A program made the translations under genes and the position numbers. The notes below the pieces were generated by a model that was not told where the DNA came from, did no database searches, and saw nothing but the letters and a program-made list of their open reading frames with translations. Of a stretch of DNA of 54,961 nt, positions 15,371-24,220 are shown in pieces (the stretch's first letter is position 1; every line of letters begins with the position of its first letter). Origin of the DNA: JBQTII01 sp052387905 (GTDB lineage Bacteria > Actinomycetota > Actinomycetes > Sporichthyales > Sporichthyaceae); assembly GCA_052387905.1 (NCBI GenBank), contig JBQTIR010000049.1, positions 1 through 54,961 on the forward strand, read 5' to 3'.

Positions 15371-17791
15371 TCAGTGGCCGCTGTGCTCCCCGCCGGATGG
15401 CACTGCGATCGGGGGCGGGGTTGCGCCGGCGACAGAGGGCTCCGGAACGTCGACAGTGAAGGCCGCGGTGCGCACCTGTCCGGCGTGGGCGAAGTTCAGG
15501 AACAACCGATAGGACCCGGCTGTCGGGAACGTCGTCGCGAACCGGAGCAAGGGGCCGCCGCTGAAACCTGATGCGGCGTCCTGAGCTGGGTGGGTGTGCA
15601 GGTATGCCAGATCCCCGCCGCGAAGTGAGACCAGGTGACCGAACGCGGCCAGGTAGGGCTCGAGGTCGGCGACCGGATTGCCGGCGCGGTTGACGGTGAA
15701 CACGAGCTCGGACTCCACGCCGGCGCTCGGCGCGCCGTCGAGGGTGATCTCGTAGTCCTCGACGGTGAAGGCGTCGGTGGCCGAGGGCAGGTCCTCGGGG
15801 TCGAATTCCCCCGCGACGGAACTGTCGCTGCCCAGCACCAGCGTGCCGTCGGCGAGGGCGGCCGGCGCGAAGTCCGCGTACATCCGGTAGCTTCCGCCGA
15901 CCGGCAGGTCGACCGGCACGGCCCAGCGGCCATTCTCGTCGCGCTCCGGGTGCAGGTGCTGGAACGAGGCCAGGTCCCGGCGGACCACGACCAGGTGCAT
16001 CTCCTGATCGTGAGTGGGGCGGTACTCCCGCACCGGGAGCCCGTCCGGTCCGGAGATGGTGAACGCAACCTCCACGTTCTCACCGGCCGCCAGTGTGTCG
16101 TCTTCGAGGAGGAGCGTGTACCCGCGATCCGACACCGACAGCCCTGGCAGCGTGGATGCTGCCGGTGCCGGAGCTGGCGTCGCGGGGGTTTCCGCTTCGC
16201 CGTGCTTTCCACCGTGCTCTACGCCGGACTCAACGCCCTGCTCCATGGCTGCGCCCTTCTTCGAACTGTCATCGGTCACCGCTCCCGCGGCGAAAGCCAT
16301 CGCGGAGACGGCGACGAGCGCGAGGGTGAACGCCGCCAACCGCACCGGGGCATGGTCACCGCGCGGCGACGATGCGGGTGCAGCGGGACGCGCGGTGCGC
16401 AAGGTCAACGCGGCGATCAGCGCACCCGCTGCGGCGATGCCCGCTGCGCCGATCAGACCCGCAGAGAAGCCATCCGTGAGCGCTACCGGGTTGCCGACCT
16501 CGTCGGCGCCGTAGGCGGCGGCCACGGCGGTCATCGCCGCCAGCCCGAGCGCGGACCCGATCTGATAGCTGGTGTTGACGATGCCGGCAGCCAGGCCGCC
16601 TTCCTCGGGTGCCGCCGCGGAAAGCGCGGTGCCCAGCGAGGGGATGAAGGCCATCGCCATGCCTGCGGCGGTGAGCAGCGAAGCGGGCAGCACGTCAACG
16701 GCGAATGTGCCGTCGGGGCGCACCATCGAGAGCCAGCCGAGCCCGGCGGCGAGAGTACCCAGCCCGGCGACGGTCGTCGCCTTCGGTCCGAACCGGGCGA
16801 TCAGGCGCGGGGCCGCGCCGACCATCCCGACCATGATCGTGACCGTCAACGGCAGCAGCGCAGCGCCGCTGGCAAACGGCCCCAGCCCCAGGACCTGTTG
16901 CAGGTAGAGGTTGAGGAAGAAGAACATCGGGATCCAGGCCGCGCCGAGCAGGAACTGCGCGGAGTTGGCTGCGGCCAGATCTGACGTCCGGAAGATGCCG
17001 AGGCGCATCAGCGGCTGACGCAGCCGGGCCTGCAGGGCGACGAAGGCGGCGAGCAGGACGAGCCCGCTCGCACCGACGCCGACGGTGATCCCGTCGAGCC
17101 AGCCGGCCTCGGGGGCACTCACGACTGCGAACACCACGGCGCCGAGCCCGGTGGTGACCGTGACGGCACCGGCGAGGTCGACCCGGCCCCGGCGAGCGGT
17201 TCCGGCGGGCATCACGCGCGGGGTCGCGATCAGGATCACGACGGCGATCGGGATGTTGACGAAGAACACCCAGGGCCAACTGGCGTACTCGGTGAGCACG
17301 CCGCCGAGAAACACCCCGGCGGTGCCGCCTGCGGGCGCGGCCGCGCCGTAGAGCGCGAGCGCCTTGGTGAGCTCCTTCGGTTCGCTACCGAACACCGTGA
17401 ACAGCAGAGTGAGTGAGGCGGGGGCGATGAGCGCGGCCCCGGTGCCCTGCACCGCCCGGCCGACGAGCTCGATTGCGGCGTCGTTCGCGAGGCCGGCGAC
17501 CAGTGAGCCGAGCGCGAGAATCACCCAGCCGGTGCTGAACATCCGGCGCGCACCATAGAGATCGGACAGGCGTCCACCGAGTAGCAGCAACCCGCCGAAC
17601 GCAACGACATAGGCGTTGAAGACCCACGAGAGGTCCGCGGGCGCGAAGCCGAGATCGTCCCGCATCTCGGGCAGGGCGACCCCGATGATCGAGGTGTCCA
17701 TGATGACCATGAACTGGGCGGTGGCGATCAGGACGAGTGCCAGCCACCGTCGGGCGGTTGCAGGCTCTCGGGCTGGTGCGTCGGTGTTCAT
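15371..17791 (-). CDS. DHA2-family MFS pump fused to HxH metal-binding domain
   Basis: 806 residues. Residues 1 to about 470 are a 14-helix drug:H+ antiporter (EmrB/QacA type): ATAQFMVIMDTSIIGVALP in helix 1, LGGRLSDLYGARR in loop 2-3, GRAVQGTGAALIAPASL in helix 4 and a motif C-like GGTAGVFLGGVL in helix 5. A fifteenth helix (AAFTLALVAVSAMAFAAGAV) then leads to a His-rich linker and about 270 residues homologous to the neighbouring HxH protein (HDQEMHLVVVRRDLASFQHL, AYLHTHPAQDAA). With 14 helices the C-terminus would be inside, so the extra helix places the domain outside. A pump with its own metal-binding domain is unusual. Substrate is unknown; copper or a metal complex is inferred from context. 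Confidence 0.85.
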   Translation of the reverse strand: MNTDAPAREPATARRWLALVLIATAQFMVIMDTSIIGVALPEMRDDLGFAPADLSWVFNAYVVAFGGLLLLGGRLSDLYGARRMFSTGWVILALGSLVAGLANDAAIELVGRAVQGTGAALIAPASLTLLFTVFGSEPKELTKALALYGAAAPAGGTAGVFLGGVLTEYASWPWVFFVNIPIAVVILIATPRVMPAGTARRGRVDLAGAVTVTTGLGAVVFAVVSAPEAGWLDGITVGVGASGLVLLAAFVALQARLRQPLMRLGIFRTSDLAAANSAQFLLGAAWIPMFFFLNLYLQQVLGLGPFASGAALLPLTVTIMVGMVGAAPRLIARFGPKATTVAGLGTLAAGLGWLSMVRPDGTFAVDVLPASLLTAAGMAMAFIPSLGTALSAAAPEEGGLAAGIVNTSYQIGSALGLAAMTAVAAAYGADEVGNPVALTDGFSAGLIGAAGIAAAGALIAALTLRTARPAAPASSPRGDHAPVRLAAFTLALVAVSAMAFAAGAVTDDSSKKGAAMEQGVESGVEHGGKHGEAETPATPAPAPAASTLPGLSVSDRGYTLLLEDDTLAAGENVEVAFTISGPDGLPVREYRPTHDQEMHLVVVRRDLASFQHLHPERDENGRWAVPVDLPVGGSYRMYADFAPAALADGTLVLGSDSSVAGEFDPEDLPSATDAFTVEDYEITLDGAPSAGVESELVFTVNRAGNPVADLEPYLAAFGHLVSLRGGDLAYLHTHPAQDAASGFSGGPLLRFATTFPTAGSYRLFLNFAHAGQVRTAAFTVDVPEPSVAGATPPPIAVPSGGEHSGH

Positions 17792-17879
17792 CTCGGATGC
17801 CTCTCACTAGTCAGGTCTGGCTGACCCGGCCGAGAGTCCCCAAGAGGTCTGTCCAGCCACTGTTCATCCCGGGCCCGGT

Positions 17880-18203
17880 GTGGACAGCGCCTCGACAGCG
17901 CGGGACCGCACCCTTGTCCGCGTGAGACCTCTTTCTCGGCGGCACCTCGTTCTACGCATCAGCGGCATGAGCTGCCGGCACTGCGTGCGACAGGTCACCG
18001 CCGCACTGCGCGACGTAACCGGCGTCGAGATCGTTGAGGCCGACGCCACGACATGCCACGTCCGGCTCCGTGGCTCCTTCGTCGCGGCGGACATCCTGGC
18101 CGCCCTCACCTGCGGTGGCTACGCCGCCGTAGTGGTCGCCGACAACCCCATGACCACGCCGTCGCACGCCCCGGCAGTACGGCCTGCCCGCGGATCAATC
18201 TGA
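17880..18203 (+). CDS. HMA-domain (CopZ-like) metal chaperone
   Basis: Small heavy-metal-associated domain protein. The metal site is GMSCRHCVRQV (CxxC), followed by helix 1, VTGVEIVEADATTCHVRL, and DILAALTCGGYAAVVV, covering the whole ferredoxin-like fold. The N-terminus is uncertain: GTG 17880 gives 107 residues, in-frame GTG 17922 gives 93 and starts just before the fold. The C-terminal 20 residues are low complexity. It is divergent from the MFS fusion gene and convergent with the AfsR-like regulator. It probably carries Cu(I) to an ATPase such as CopA. Confidence 0.78.
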   Translation: MDSASTARDRTLVRVRPLSRRHLVLRISGMSCRHCVRQVTAALRDVTGVEIVEADATTCHVRLRGSFVAADILAALTCGGYAAVVVADNPMTTPSHAPAVRPARGSI

Positions 18204-18310
18204 CGCAGGCACAGCATGAGACTGGTAGTAGTTCTCCGGAGGCTCCGCCCCGTGCCCGGTCGCGAGGACCGCGAACGCCAGTTCGGAGGCCTTGCACATC
18301 ACTGATTTCG

Positions 18311-21300
18311 CTAGCTCGTGGCGGAACCTGCGGCCTTGACATTGGCAAGCTCCGTCCGATCGTGCGGCGCGGCTGGGCGCCCGTGCGCCGACCGGAGCTG
18401 CCCGGCCTGTGCGAGCGCCGCCTCGGCCCGTGCCCGCTCCCCGCGGACGGCGGCGATCCGGGCTGTCCCCTCGAGTGCGAGGGCCACCAAGACCGCATCA
18501 CCCAGCGACTCGCCGACCAGGTGAACATCCCGGTAGCGGTCCTCGGCAGAGGCGACACGGGATTGCGCCAGGTCACACCAGGCCAGACCTGCCTCGGCAA
18601 GGGCAGCGTGCCCGGGCGTGCCGAGTCGACGGAAACCGTCGGCCGCCCGAGCGAACAACGGCCTGGCGCCTTCGGGGTCACCGGCGATCCGGGCCCGGGC
18701 CCCGCGACCGTAGGAAGCCAGCATCGCGCCGGCCGCATCGCCGATCTCAGCCGACGCCGCCTCCGCGCGTGCGAAGCACAACTCCGCCTCGTCGTAGTCG
18801 TTCAAATACAGCAGTGCGATCCCGAGATCGCCCAACGCCCATTGCGCAGTGTTGTAGAGCTCCGCGGACAACGCGACATCGATCGCCTCTTCCAGTACGG
18901 CCACTGACTCGGCGTGCTCGCCGAACTCCCGCAGTCCCCATCCGAGGTGATAGAGCACTGCCGAGAGGCCCCACGGGTCGTCGAGCGCGCGAAAGGCGTC
19001 TCGCGCAACCCGGCCCGTGGCCCTGGCACGCCGTTGATCACCGCGAAGCAACGCGTTCTGCAAGCGGACGAAAGCAATGACGGCGTGACCCCACTCGTCA
19101 CCGGCGACGTCGAACTGCATTTCCGCCGCGACGAGAAGGTGCTCGAACTCTTCCGGTTCGGACCCATCGAGAAGCTCGACGGCGAGCAGCACTCGCGACA
19201 AGGCGGCTCGGGGCTCGTCCCCGGCGGCAGTGAATAGGTCCAGGCTCTGCTGCGCTGCCTGCGCGCAGCGCGGGCTCGGGTGAACCAGACATCCGCGCGG
19301 CCGCTCCACCAGCGAGACGGCCTGAAGCGCACGCGCACGCGCCTCGCCGTTGCTGCTTACCAGCGTGTGCAGCAGGGGACGCAGTACCTCGCGGCCCTCT
19401 AGGTGACGGCCGAGGTGCCACCAAAGACCGAGTGCACCCGCGAGGGACAGCGCATCGTCCGCCCGACCTTCCTGCGCGGCCAGCCAGGTCAGCGCCGTGC
19501 GGACGTTGGCATGCTCCTGACGCAACAGCCGCAGCGCATCCCGCTGCCCACCGCCGCGCAGAGCGACGTCCGCCCGCTCCGCAACGGTGCGGAAGTGGGA
19601 CGCGTGCCGGGACGCCGTCTGCTCAAGCTCGCCGTCCTGCGCGAGACGCTCCGCGCCGTAGTGGCGCAGAGTCTCCAACATCCGGAAGCGGGAGGGGTGG
19701 CCGACCTCGCTCACCACCATCGACCGGGCGACGAGCGCAGCGAGCAGATCCAGCATGTCGCCAGGCGGGATCTCGCTACCGCCGGCGACGGCCTCGGCGG
19801 CGGAAAGGGTCCAACCGCCGCGGAAGATTGCCAGCCGGCGGAACACGCGCTGCTCGGTCTCGCTCAGCAGGTCATAGCTCCACTCGACGGTGTTGCGCAG
19901 TGTTCGCTGGCGCTCCTCGGCCGTGCGGGGCGCAACGGTCAGCAGGCCGAAGCGGTCGTCCAGCCGTGCGGCCACGTCCGTGACCGCCAGTGAGCCCGTC
20001 CGGGCCGCCGCGAGTTCCAGGGCCAGCGGCAGGCCATCCAACTGCCGGCAAATCTGCGCCACCGCCGCCAGGCCGACGAGGTCGAGGTCGAGGTCGCTGC
20101 GGACGGCACGTGCCCGCTCGATGAACAACTCGACGGCGGCAAAGGTCAGTACCGCTGCGGTGGGGGTGCCCTCCGGTGGCACGCCCAACGGACCGAGCGC
20201 GTACTGCACCTCGCCCGGGATCGCCAGCGCCTCCCGGCTGGTTGCAAGCACGACGACACCGGGGGCCGCAGCCAGGGCGCTGTCGGCGAACCGCGCCACC
20301 GCGTCGATCACGTGCTCGCAGTTGTCGAGCACGAGCAGCAGCCGCTTGTTCGCCAGGTAGGCCAAGGTCCGGTCACGGGCGCGCGCGTCCGGGTCGGCGC
20401 CATCGAGCGGAACACCCACAGCCTCGGCGACGGCCAGTGCGACCTGCGCCGGGCTGGCAATTGACGCCAGGCGCACGAGCCGCACGGAGTGCTCGAATCC
20501 GCTGGCTGCGCGGTGCGCGGCCGCGATGGCGAGTGCGGTCTTGCCCGCGCCACCCGGTCCGACGAGAGTGACGAGCCGACTGTGGTCGAGCAGGTCAGCG
20601 AGGGCCTGCAGGTCGTGGTCCCGGCCGATCAACGTTGATGCCGACGCGGGGAGCCCGCCCCCCGGATCGCGGGTTCTGGGCCCTCTCAGGTCTCCTTCTG
20701 CTGTTGTCGCAGGCCTCTGGTCGCCGGGCGCAGCGAGTGCGGCGTCCTGTCGCAGGATCCGCTGGTACAGCGCCCGCAGCGCGGCGGACGGTTCGAGGCC
20801 GAGCTCGTCGTCCAGGACGGTTCGGGTGCACGTAAAGATGTCCAGGGCGTCGGCTTGACGTCCGCCCTGATACAGCGCGGTCATGAGCAACCCGACCAGG
20901 TTTTCCTGCGTTGGGGCGCCGGCGACCACGGGTCCGAGCGTTGCGACGACGTCCGCATGCCGGCCGAGCGCGAGCGCTATCTCGGCACGTTCGTTGAGCG
21001 CGGCGAGGCGCAGCTGTTCCAGCCGCGCCGTTTCCACCGTCGCCCAGGGGTCGCCGGCGAAATCCCCGAGGGGATCGTCGCGCCACAGCCGGAGCGCCTC
21101 GTCGTAGAGCGCCAGCGCGGTGGGCACCGGCCCGCCGGATCGGGTAGTTTCGGCTCTCGCGGCATGAATCTGACGCGCAAACAGATGCAGGTCAACCGTA
21201 TCCGGATCGACGTGGACGCGATAACCAGAGGACTCCCGGCGCACCACATCGAGGTCGTGCTCGATCAGCGCCCGCCGCAGCTTCGACACCCGCAGCTGTA

Positions 21301-21496
21301 GCGCATTGAGTGGATCGATCGGAAGGGCGCTTTCGCTCCAGAGCCGATCCACCAGAGTGCTCGCCGGAACAGTGCGCCCGGGCGAGAGGAGGAGCAGGGC
21401 CAGCAGCCGCCGTTCAGCTGGGCCGGGTAGCTGCACTGGCGCGCCATCAATCAACAGCTCCATGGCTCCCAACAGCCGGAACTCGATTCCGGGCAC
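18311..21496 (-). CDS. Large AfsR/SARP-like regulator (wHTH-BTAD-NB-ARC-TPR)
   Basis: About 1061 residues. N-terminal OmpR-type winged helix (FRLLGAMELLIDG ... LQLRVSKLRRAL), then a BTAD domain (about 95-245, including GRHADVVATLGPVV and YQGGRQADALDIF). An NB-ARC/AAA-type NTPase follows from about residue 290, with the Walker A motif LVGPGGAGKTALA and a Walker B-like LLLVLDNCEHVID. The C-terminal 400 residues are helical TPR-like repeats. GTG 21496 is chosen because GGAGGA then lies 6 bases upstream; for ATG 21502 the site would be too close. It is divergent from copZ-copA and may control them. Such proteins usually control antibiotic or other specialised pathways. Confidence 0.88.
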   Translation of the reverse strand: MPGIEFRLLGAMELLIDGAPVQLPGPAERRLLALLLLSPGRTVPASTLVDRLWSESALPIDPLNALQLRVSKLRRALIEHDLDVVRRESSGYRVHVDPDTVDLHLFARQIHAARAETTRSGGPVPTALALYDEALRLWRDDPLGDFAGDPWATVETARLEQLRLAALNERAEIALALGRHADVVATLGPVVAGAPTQENLVGLLMTALYQGGRQADALDIFTCTRTVLDDELGLEPSAALRALYQRILRQDAALAAPGDQRPATTAEGDLRGPRTRDPGGGLPASASTLIGRDHDLQALADLLDHSRLVTLVGPGGAGKTALAIAAAHRAASGFEHSVRLVRLASIASPAQVALAVAEAVGVPLDGADPDARARDRTLAYLANKRLLLVLDNCEHVIDAVARFADSALAAAPGVVVLATSREALAIPGEVQYALGPLGVPPEGTPTAAVLTFAAVELFIERARAVRSDLDLDLVGLAAVAQICRQLDGLPLALELAAARTGSLAVTDVAARLDDRFGLLTVAPRTAEERQRTLRNTVEWSYDLLSETEQRVFRRLAIFRGGWTLSAAEAVAGGSEIPPGDMLDLLAALVARSMVVSEVGHPSRFRMLETLRHYGAERLAQDGELEQTASRHASHFRTVAERADVALRGGGQRDALRLLRQEHANVRTALTWLAAQEGRADDALSLAGALGLWWHLGRHLEGREVLRPLLHTLVSSNGEARARALQAVSLVERPRGCLVHPSPRCAQAAQQSLDLFTAAGDEPRAALSRVLLAVELLDGSEPEEFEHLLVAAEMQFDVAGDEWGHAVIAFVRLQNALLRGDQRRARATGRVARDAFRALDDPWGLSAVLYHLGWGLREFGEHAESVAVLEEAIDVALSAELYNTAQWALGDLGIALLYLNDYDEAELCFARAEAASAEIGDAAGAMLASYGRGARARIAGDPEGARPLFARAADGFRRLGTPGHAALAEAGLAWCDLAQSRVASAEDRYRDVHLVGESLGDAVLVALALEGTARIAAVRGERARAEAALAQAGQLRSAHGRPAAPHDRTELANVKAAGSATS

Positions 21497-21601
21497 GCGC
21501 ATTCCTCCTTCTCGGAGGTCCCATCATGCCCGCCGCAGAAGGTCGCTCCGCTCTGCCTTGGGGATGTCCAGCATGGCGAAGCACGGACAGCGCCCGGACA
21601 G

Positions 21602-21642
21602 AGGTGGGTCGCATGGTGGTGTTCCGGATCCGACCCCCACCT
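21602..21642 (+). promoter_or_regulatory. Imperfect inverted repeat upstream of copZ
   Basis: AGGTGGGTCG (21602-21611) faces CGACCCCCACCT (21631-21642), with two extra C in the right arm, ending 17 bases before the copZ start. It could be an operator for a copper regulator or a leader hairpin. No csoR or cueR gene is in the window. Confidence 0.35.
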
Positions 21643-21659
21643 TTGACAGGAGCAGCGAC

Positions 21660-21875
21660 ATGAGCACCACCTACACCGTGATTGGAATGACCTGCGGACA
21701 TTGCGTCACTTCGGTGACCGAGGAGGTCGCTGAACTGCCCGGTGTCACCGACGTCGACGTCGACCTGGCCTCCGGCCGGCTGACCGTCAGCGGCGACACG
21801 ACCCCCGACGCCGTGCGCGGCGCCGTTGAAGAGGCCGGCTACCAGCTGGCCGATCAGCCTGCGGGGCACCGATGA
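21660..21875 (+). CDS. copZ: CopZ-type copper chaperone
   Basis: 71-residue HMA-domain protein with the Cu(I) site GMTCGHCVTSV near the N-terminus, followed by LPGVTDVDVDLASGRLTV and AVRGAVEEAGYQL, a complete fold of normal length. AGGAG lies 7 bases upstream of ATG 21660. Its stop overlaps the copA start by four bases (ATGA), so the two are translationally coupled. It should hand Cu(I) to the N-terminal domain or membrane entry site of CopA. Confidence 0.92.
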   Translation: MSTTYTVIGMTCGHCVTSVTEEVAELPGVTDVDVDLASGRLTVSGDTTPDAVRGAVEEAGYQLADQPAGHR

Positions 21876-24220
21876 CAACGACGACACCGGAACAGCAGGT
21901 CGAACTCGCGATCACCGGGATGACCTGCGCATCGTGCGCGAATCGGATCGAGCGCAAGCTGAACAAGCTCGATGGCGTCAGTGCGACGGTGAACTACGCG
22001 ACCGAGAAGGCCCGGGTGCGATTCGATGAGGGCGTCACCGCCGAGCAGTTGCTCGACGCGGTGGCGGCGGCCGGGTACAGCGCCGCGCTGCCGGCAGCGC
22101 GCCAACCCACCGGAGAACCCGTCGCCGGCGCGGCCGAGCCCGACCCGACCGCGTCGCTGCGTCAACGGCTGCTGGTCGCCGCGCTGCTCGCCATTCCCAC
22201 GATCGCCCTCGCCATGATCACCCCACTGCAGTTCGACGGGTGGCAGTGGCTCTCGCTCACCCTTGCCGCGCCCGTCGTGGTGTGGGGAGCGCTGCCGTTC
22301 CACCGCGCCGCCTGGGCCAACCTGCGGCACGGCACCGCGACGATGGACACCTTGATCTCCGTCGGGACCGTGGCCGCATTCGCCTGGTCGCTCTACGCCC
22401 TGTTCCTGGGCTCCGCAGGCGAGATCGGCATGACCCACCCGTTCGAGCTCACGATCTCCCGCGGCAGCGGCGCGGACAACATCTACCTCGAGGTCGCCGC
22501 CGGCGTCACCATGTTCATTCTCGCCGGGCGTTACTTCGAGGCGAAGGCCAAGCGCCGTTCCGGGGCAGCGCTCCGCGCCCTGATGGAGCTGGGCGCGAAA
22601 GACGTCGCCGTGATCCGCGGCGGCGTCGAGGAACGCATCCCGATCGAGTGGCTTGCCGTTGGCGACGACTTCGTCGTTCGGCCCGGCGAGAAGCTGGCCA
22701 CCGACGGCACGATCGTCGAGGGCAGCTCGGCGGTCGATGCCAGCATGCTCACCGGCGAGTCGGTCCCGGTCGAGGTCCGCCCCGGGGACTCCGTCGTGGG
22801 CGGCACCGTGAACGCGGGCGGGCGGCTGCTGGTGCGCGCAACTCGAATCGGGGCGGACACCCAGCTCGCACAGATGGCCCGCCTTGTCGAGGACGCCCAG
22901 AACGGAAAGGCTGCGGTCCAGCGCCTCGCCGACCGGATCAGCGGGATCTTCGTGCCGATCGTCTTTCTCCTGGCCGCCGCCACACTCGGCTTCTGGCTAG
23001 GCACCGGAAACGGCATCGAGGCCGCATTCACCGCCGCCGTCGCTGTCCTGATCATCGCCTGCCCCTGCGCCCTCGGCCTCGCCACCCCGACCGCGCTGAT
23101 GGTCGGCACCGGCCGCGGCGCCCAGCTCGGCATCCTGATCAAGGGCCCAGAGGTGCTGGAGAACACCCAGCGCATCGACACCGTCGTATTGGACAAGACC
23201 GGAACCGTGACGACCGGTCAGATGAGTCTGGTCGACGTCGTCCCGGCAGATGGTGTCGAACGTGCGGACCTGCTCCGTTTGGCCGGCGCCCTCGAAGCGG
23301 GCAGCGAGCACCCGATCGCTCAAGCCATCGCCACCGGGGCCACTGCGCAGGTCGGCGTCTTGCCCGCCGTCACCGACTTCGCCAACGTCGAGGGTCTGGG
23401 CGCGGCGGGTCAGGTCGAGGGCCACGCCGTTCTCGTCGGGCGACCCCGGCTGCTCGAGGACTGGTCCCAGCACCTGCCCGCCGAGCTGGCCGAGGCCATG
23501 ACCGCAGCGCAGGCCCAGGGCCGCACCGCTGTCGCGGTCGGCTGGGACGGCCGCGCACGCGGTGTGCTCTCGGTCTCCGACACCGTCAAACCCACCTCCG
23601 CGCAAGCCATCGCGCAACTGCGGACGCTCGGGCTCACCCCTGTGTTGCTTACCGGCGACAATGCGACCGTCGCGAGAGCCGTCGCCCGTGAGGTGGGCAT
23701 CGAGGACGGGCCCGACACCGTCATCGCCGAAGTCCTCCCCCAGGACAAGGCGGACGTCGTCAAGCGGCTGCAGGCCCAGGGCCGGGTGGTGGCGATGGTG
23801 GGAGACGGGGTCAACGACGCCGCCGCCCTCGCCCAGGCGGACCTCGGTCTGGCGATGGGCACCGGCACCGACGTCGCCATCGAGGCCAGCGACCTGACGC
23901 TGGTCCGGGGCGACCTGCGCGCCGCCGCCGATGCGATCCGTCTCGCCCGGCGCACGCTGACCACCATCAAGGGCAACTTGTTCTGGGCCTTCGCCTACAA
24001 CGTCGGTGCCCTGCCGCTCGCCGCCGCGGGTCTGCTGAACCCGATGCTCGCCGGCGCCGCGATGGCGTTCTCCTCCGTCTTCGTGGTCGCGAACAGCCTG
24101 CGCCTGCGTGGCTTCCGCCCCCTGGCCGCCAACCGGGAGCCGGGCGGGCCCGCCTCCTCAGCCGGAGCCACCGAGTTGGATCACTCCGCGAAGAGCAGCG
24201 AAAGGCCGCCGAGGGTGTAG
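21872..24220 (+). CDS. copA: Cu(I)-exporting P1B-type ATPase
   Basis: 782 residues. N-terminal HMA domain (GMTCASCANRIERKL), eight predicted membrane helices, actuator motif (MLTGESVPV), the ion-binding CPC in helix 6 (IIACPCALGLATP), the phosphorylation motif DKTGTVT, the HP motif (GSEHPIAQAI), and the hinge GDGVNDAAALAQADLG. These are the marks of a P1B-1 copper exporter. It uses ATP to move Cu(I) out of the cytosol. It overlaps copZ by 4 bp, and its last 40 bp overlap the 3' end of the convergent membrane-protein gene. Confidence 0.95.
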   Translation: MTTTTPEQQVELAITGMTCASCANRIERKLNKLDGVSATVNYATEKARVRFDEGVTAEQLLDAVAAAGYSAALPAARQPTGEPVAGAAEPDPTASLRQRLLVAALLAIPTIALAMITPLQFDGWQWLSLTLAAPVVVWGALPFHRAAWANLRHGTATMDTLISVGTVAAFAWSLYALFLGSAGEIGMTHPFELTISRGSGADNIYLEVAAGVTMFILAGRYFEAKAKRRSGAALRALMELGAKDVAVIRGGVEERIPIEWLAVGDDFVVRPGEKLATDGTIVEGSSAVDASMLTGESVPVEVRPGDSVVGGTVNAGGRLLVRATRIGADTQLAQMARLVEDAQNGKAAVQRLADRISGIFVPIVFLLAAATLGFWLGTGNGIEAAFTAAVAVLIIACPCALGLATPTALMVGTGRGAQLGILIKGPEVLENTQRIDTVVLDKTGTVTTGQMSLVDVVPADGVERADLLRLAGALEAGSEHPIAQAIATGATAQVGVLPAVTDFANVEGLGAAGQVEGHAVLVGRPRLLEDWSQHLPAELAEAMTAAQAQGRTAVAVGWDGRARGVLSVSDTVKPTSAQAIAQLRTLGLTPVLLTGDNATVARAVAREVGIEDGPDTVIAEVLPQDKADVVKRLQAQGRVVAMVGDGVNDAAALAQADLGLAMGTGTDVAIEASDLTLVRGDLRAAADAIRLARRTLTTIKGNLFWAFAYNVGALPLAAAGLLNPMLAGAAMAFSSVFVVANSLRLRGFRPLAANREPGGPASSAGATELDHSAKSSERPPRV

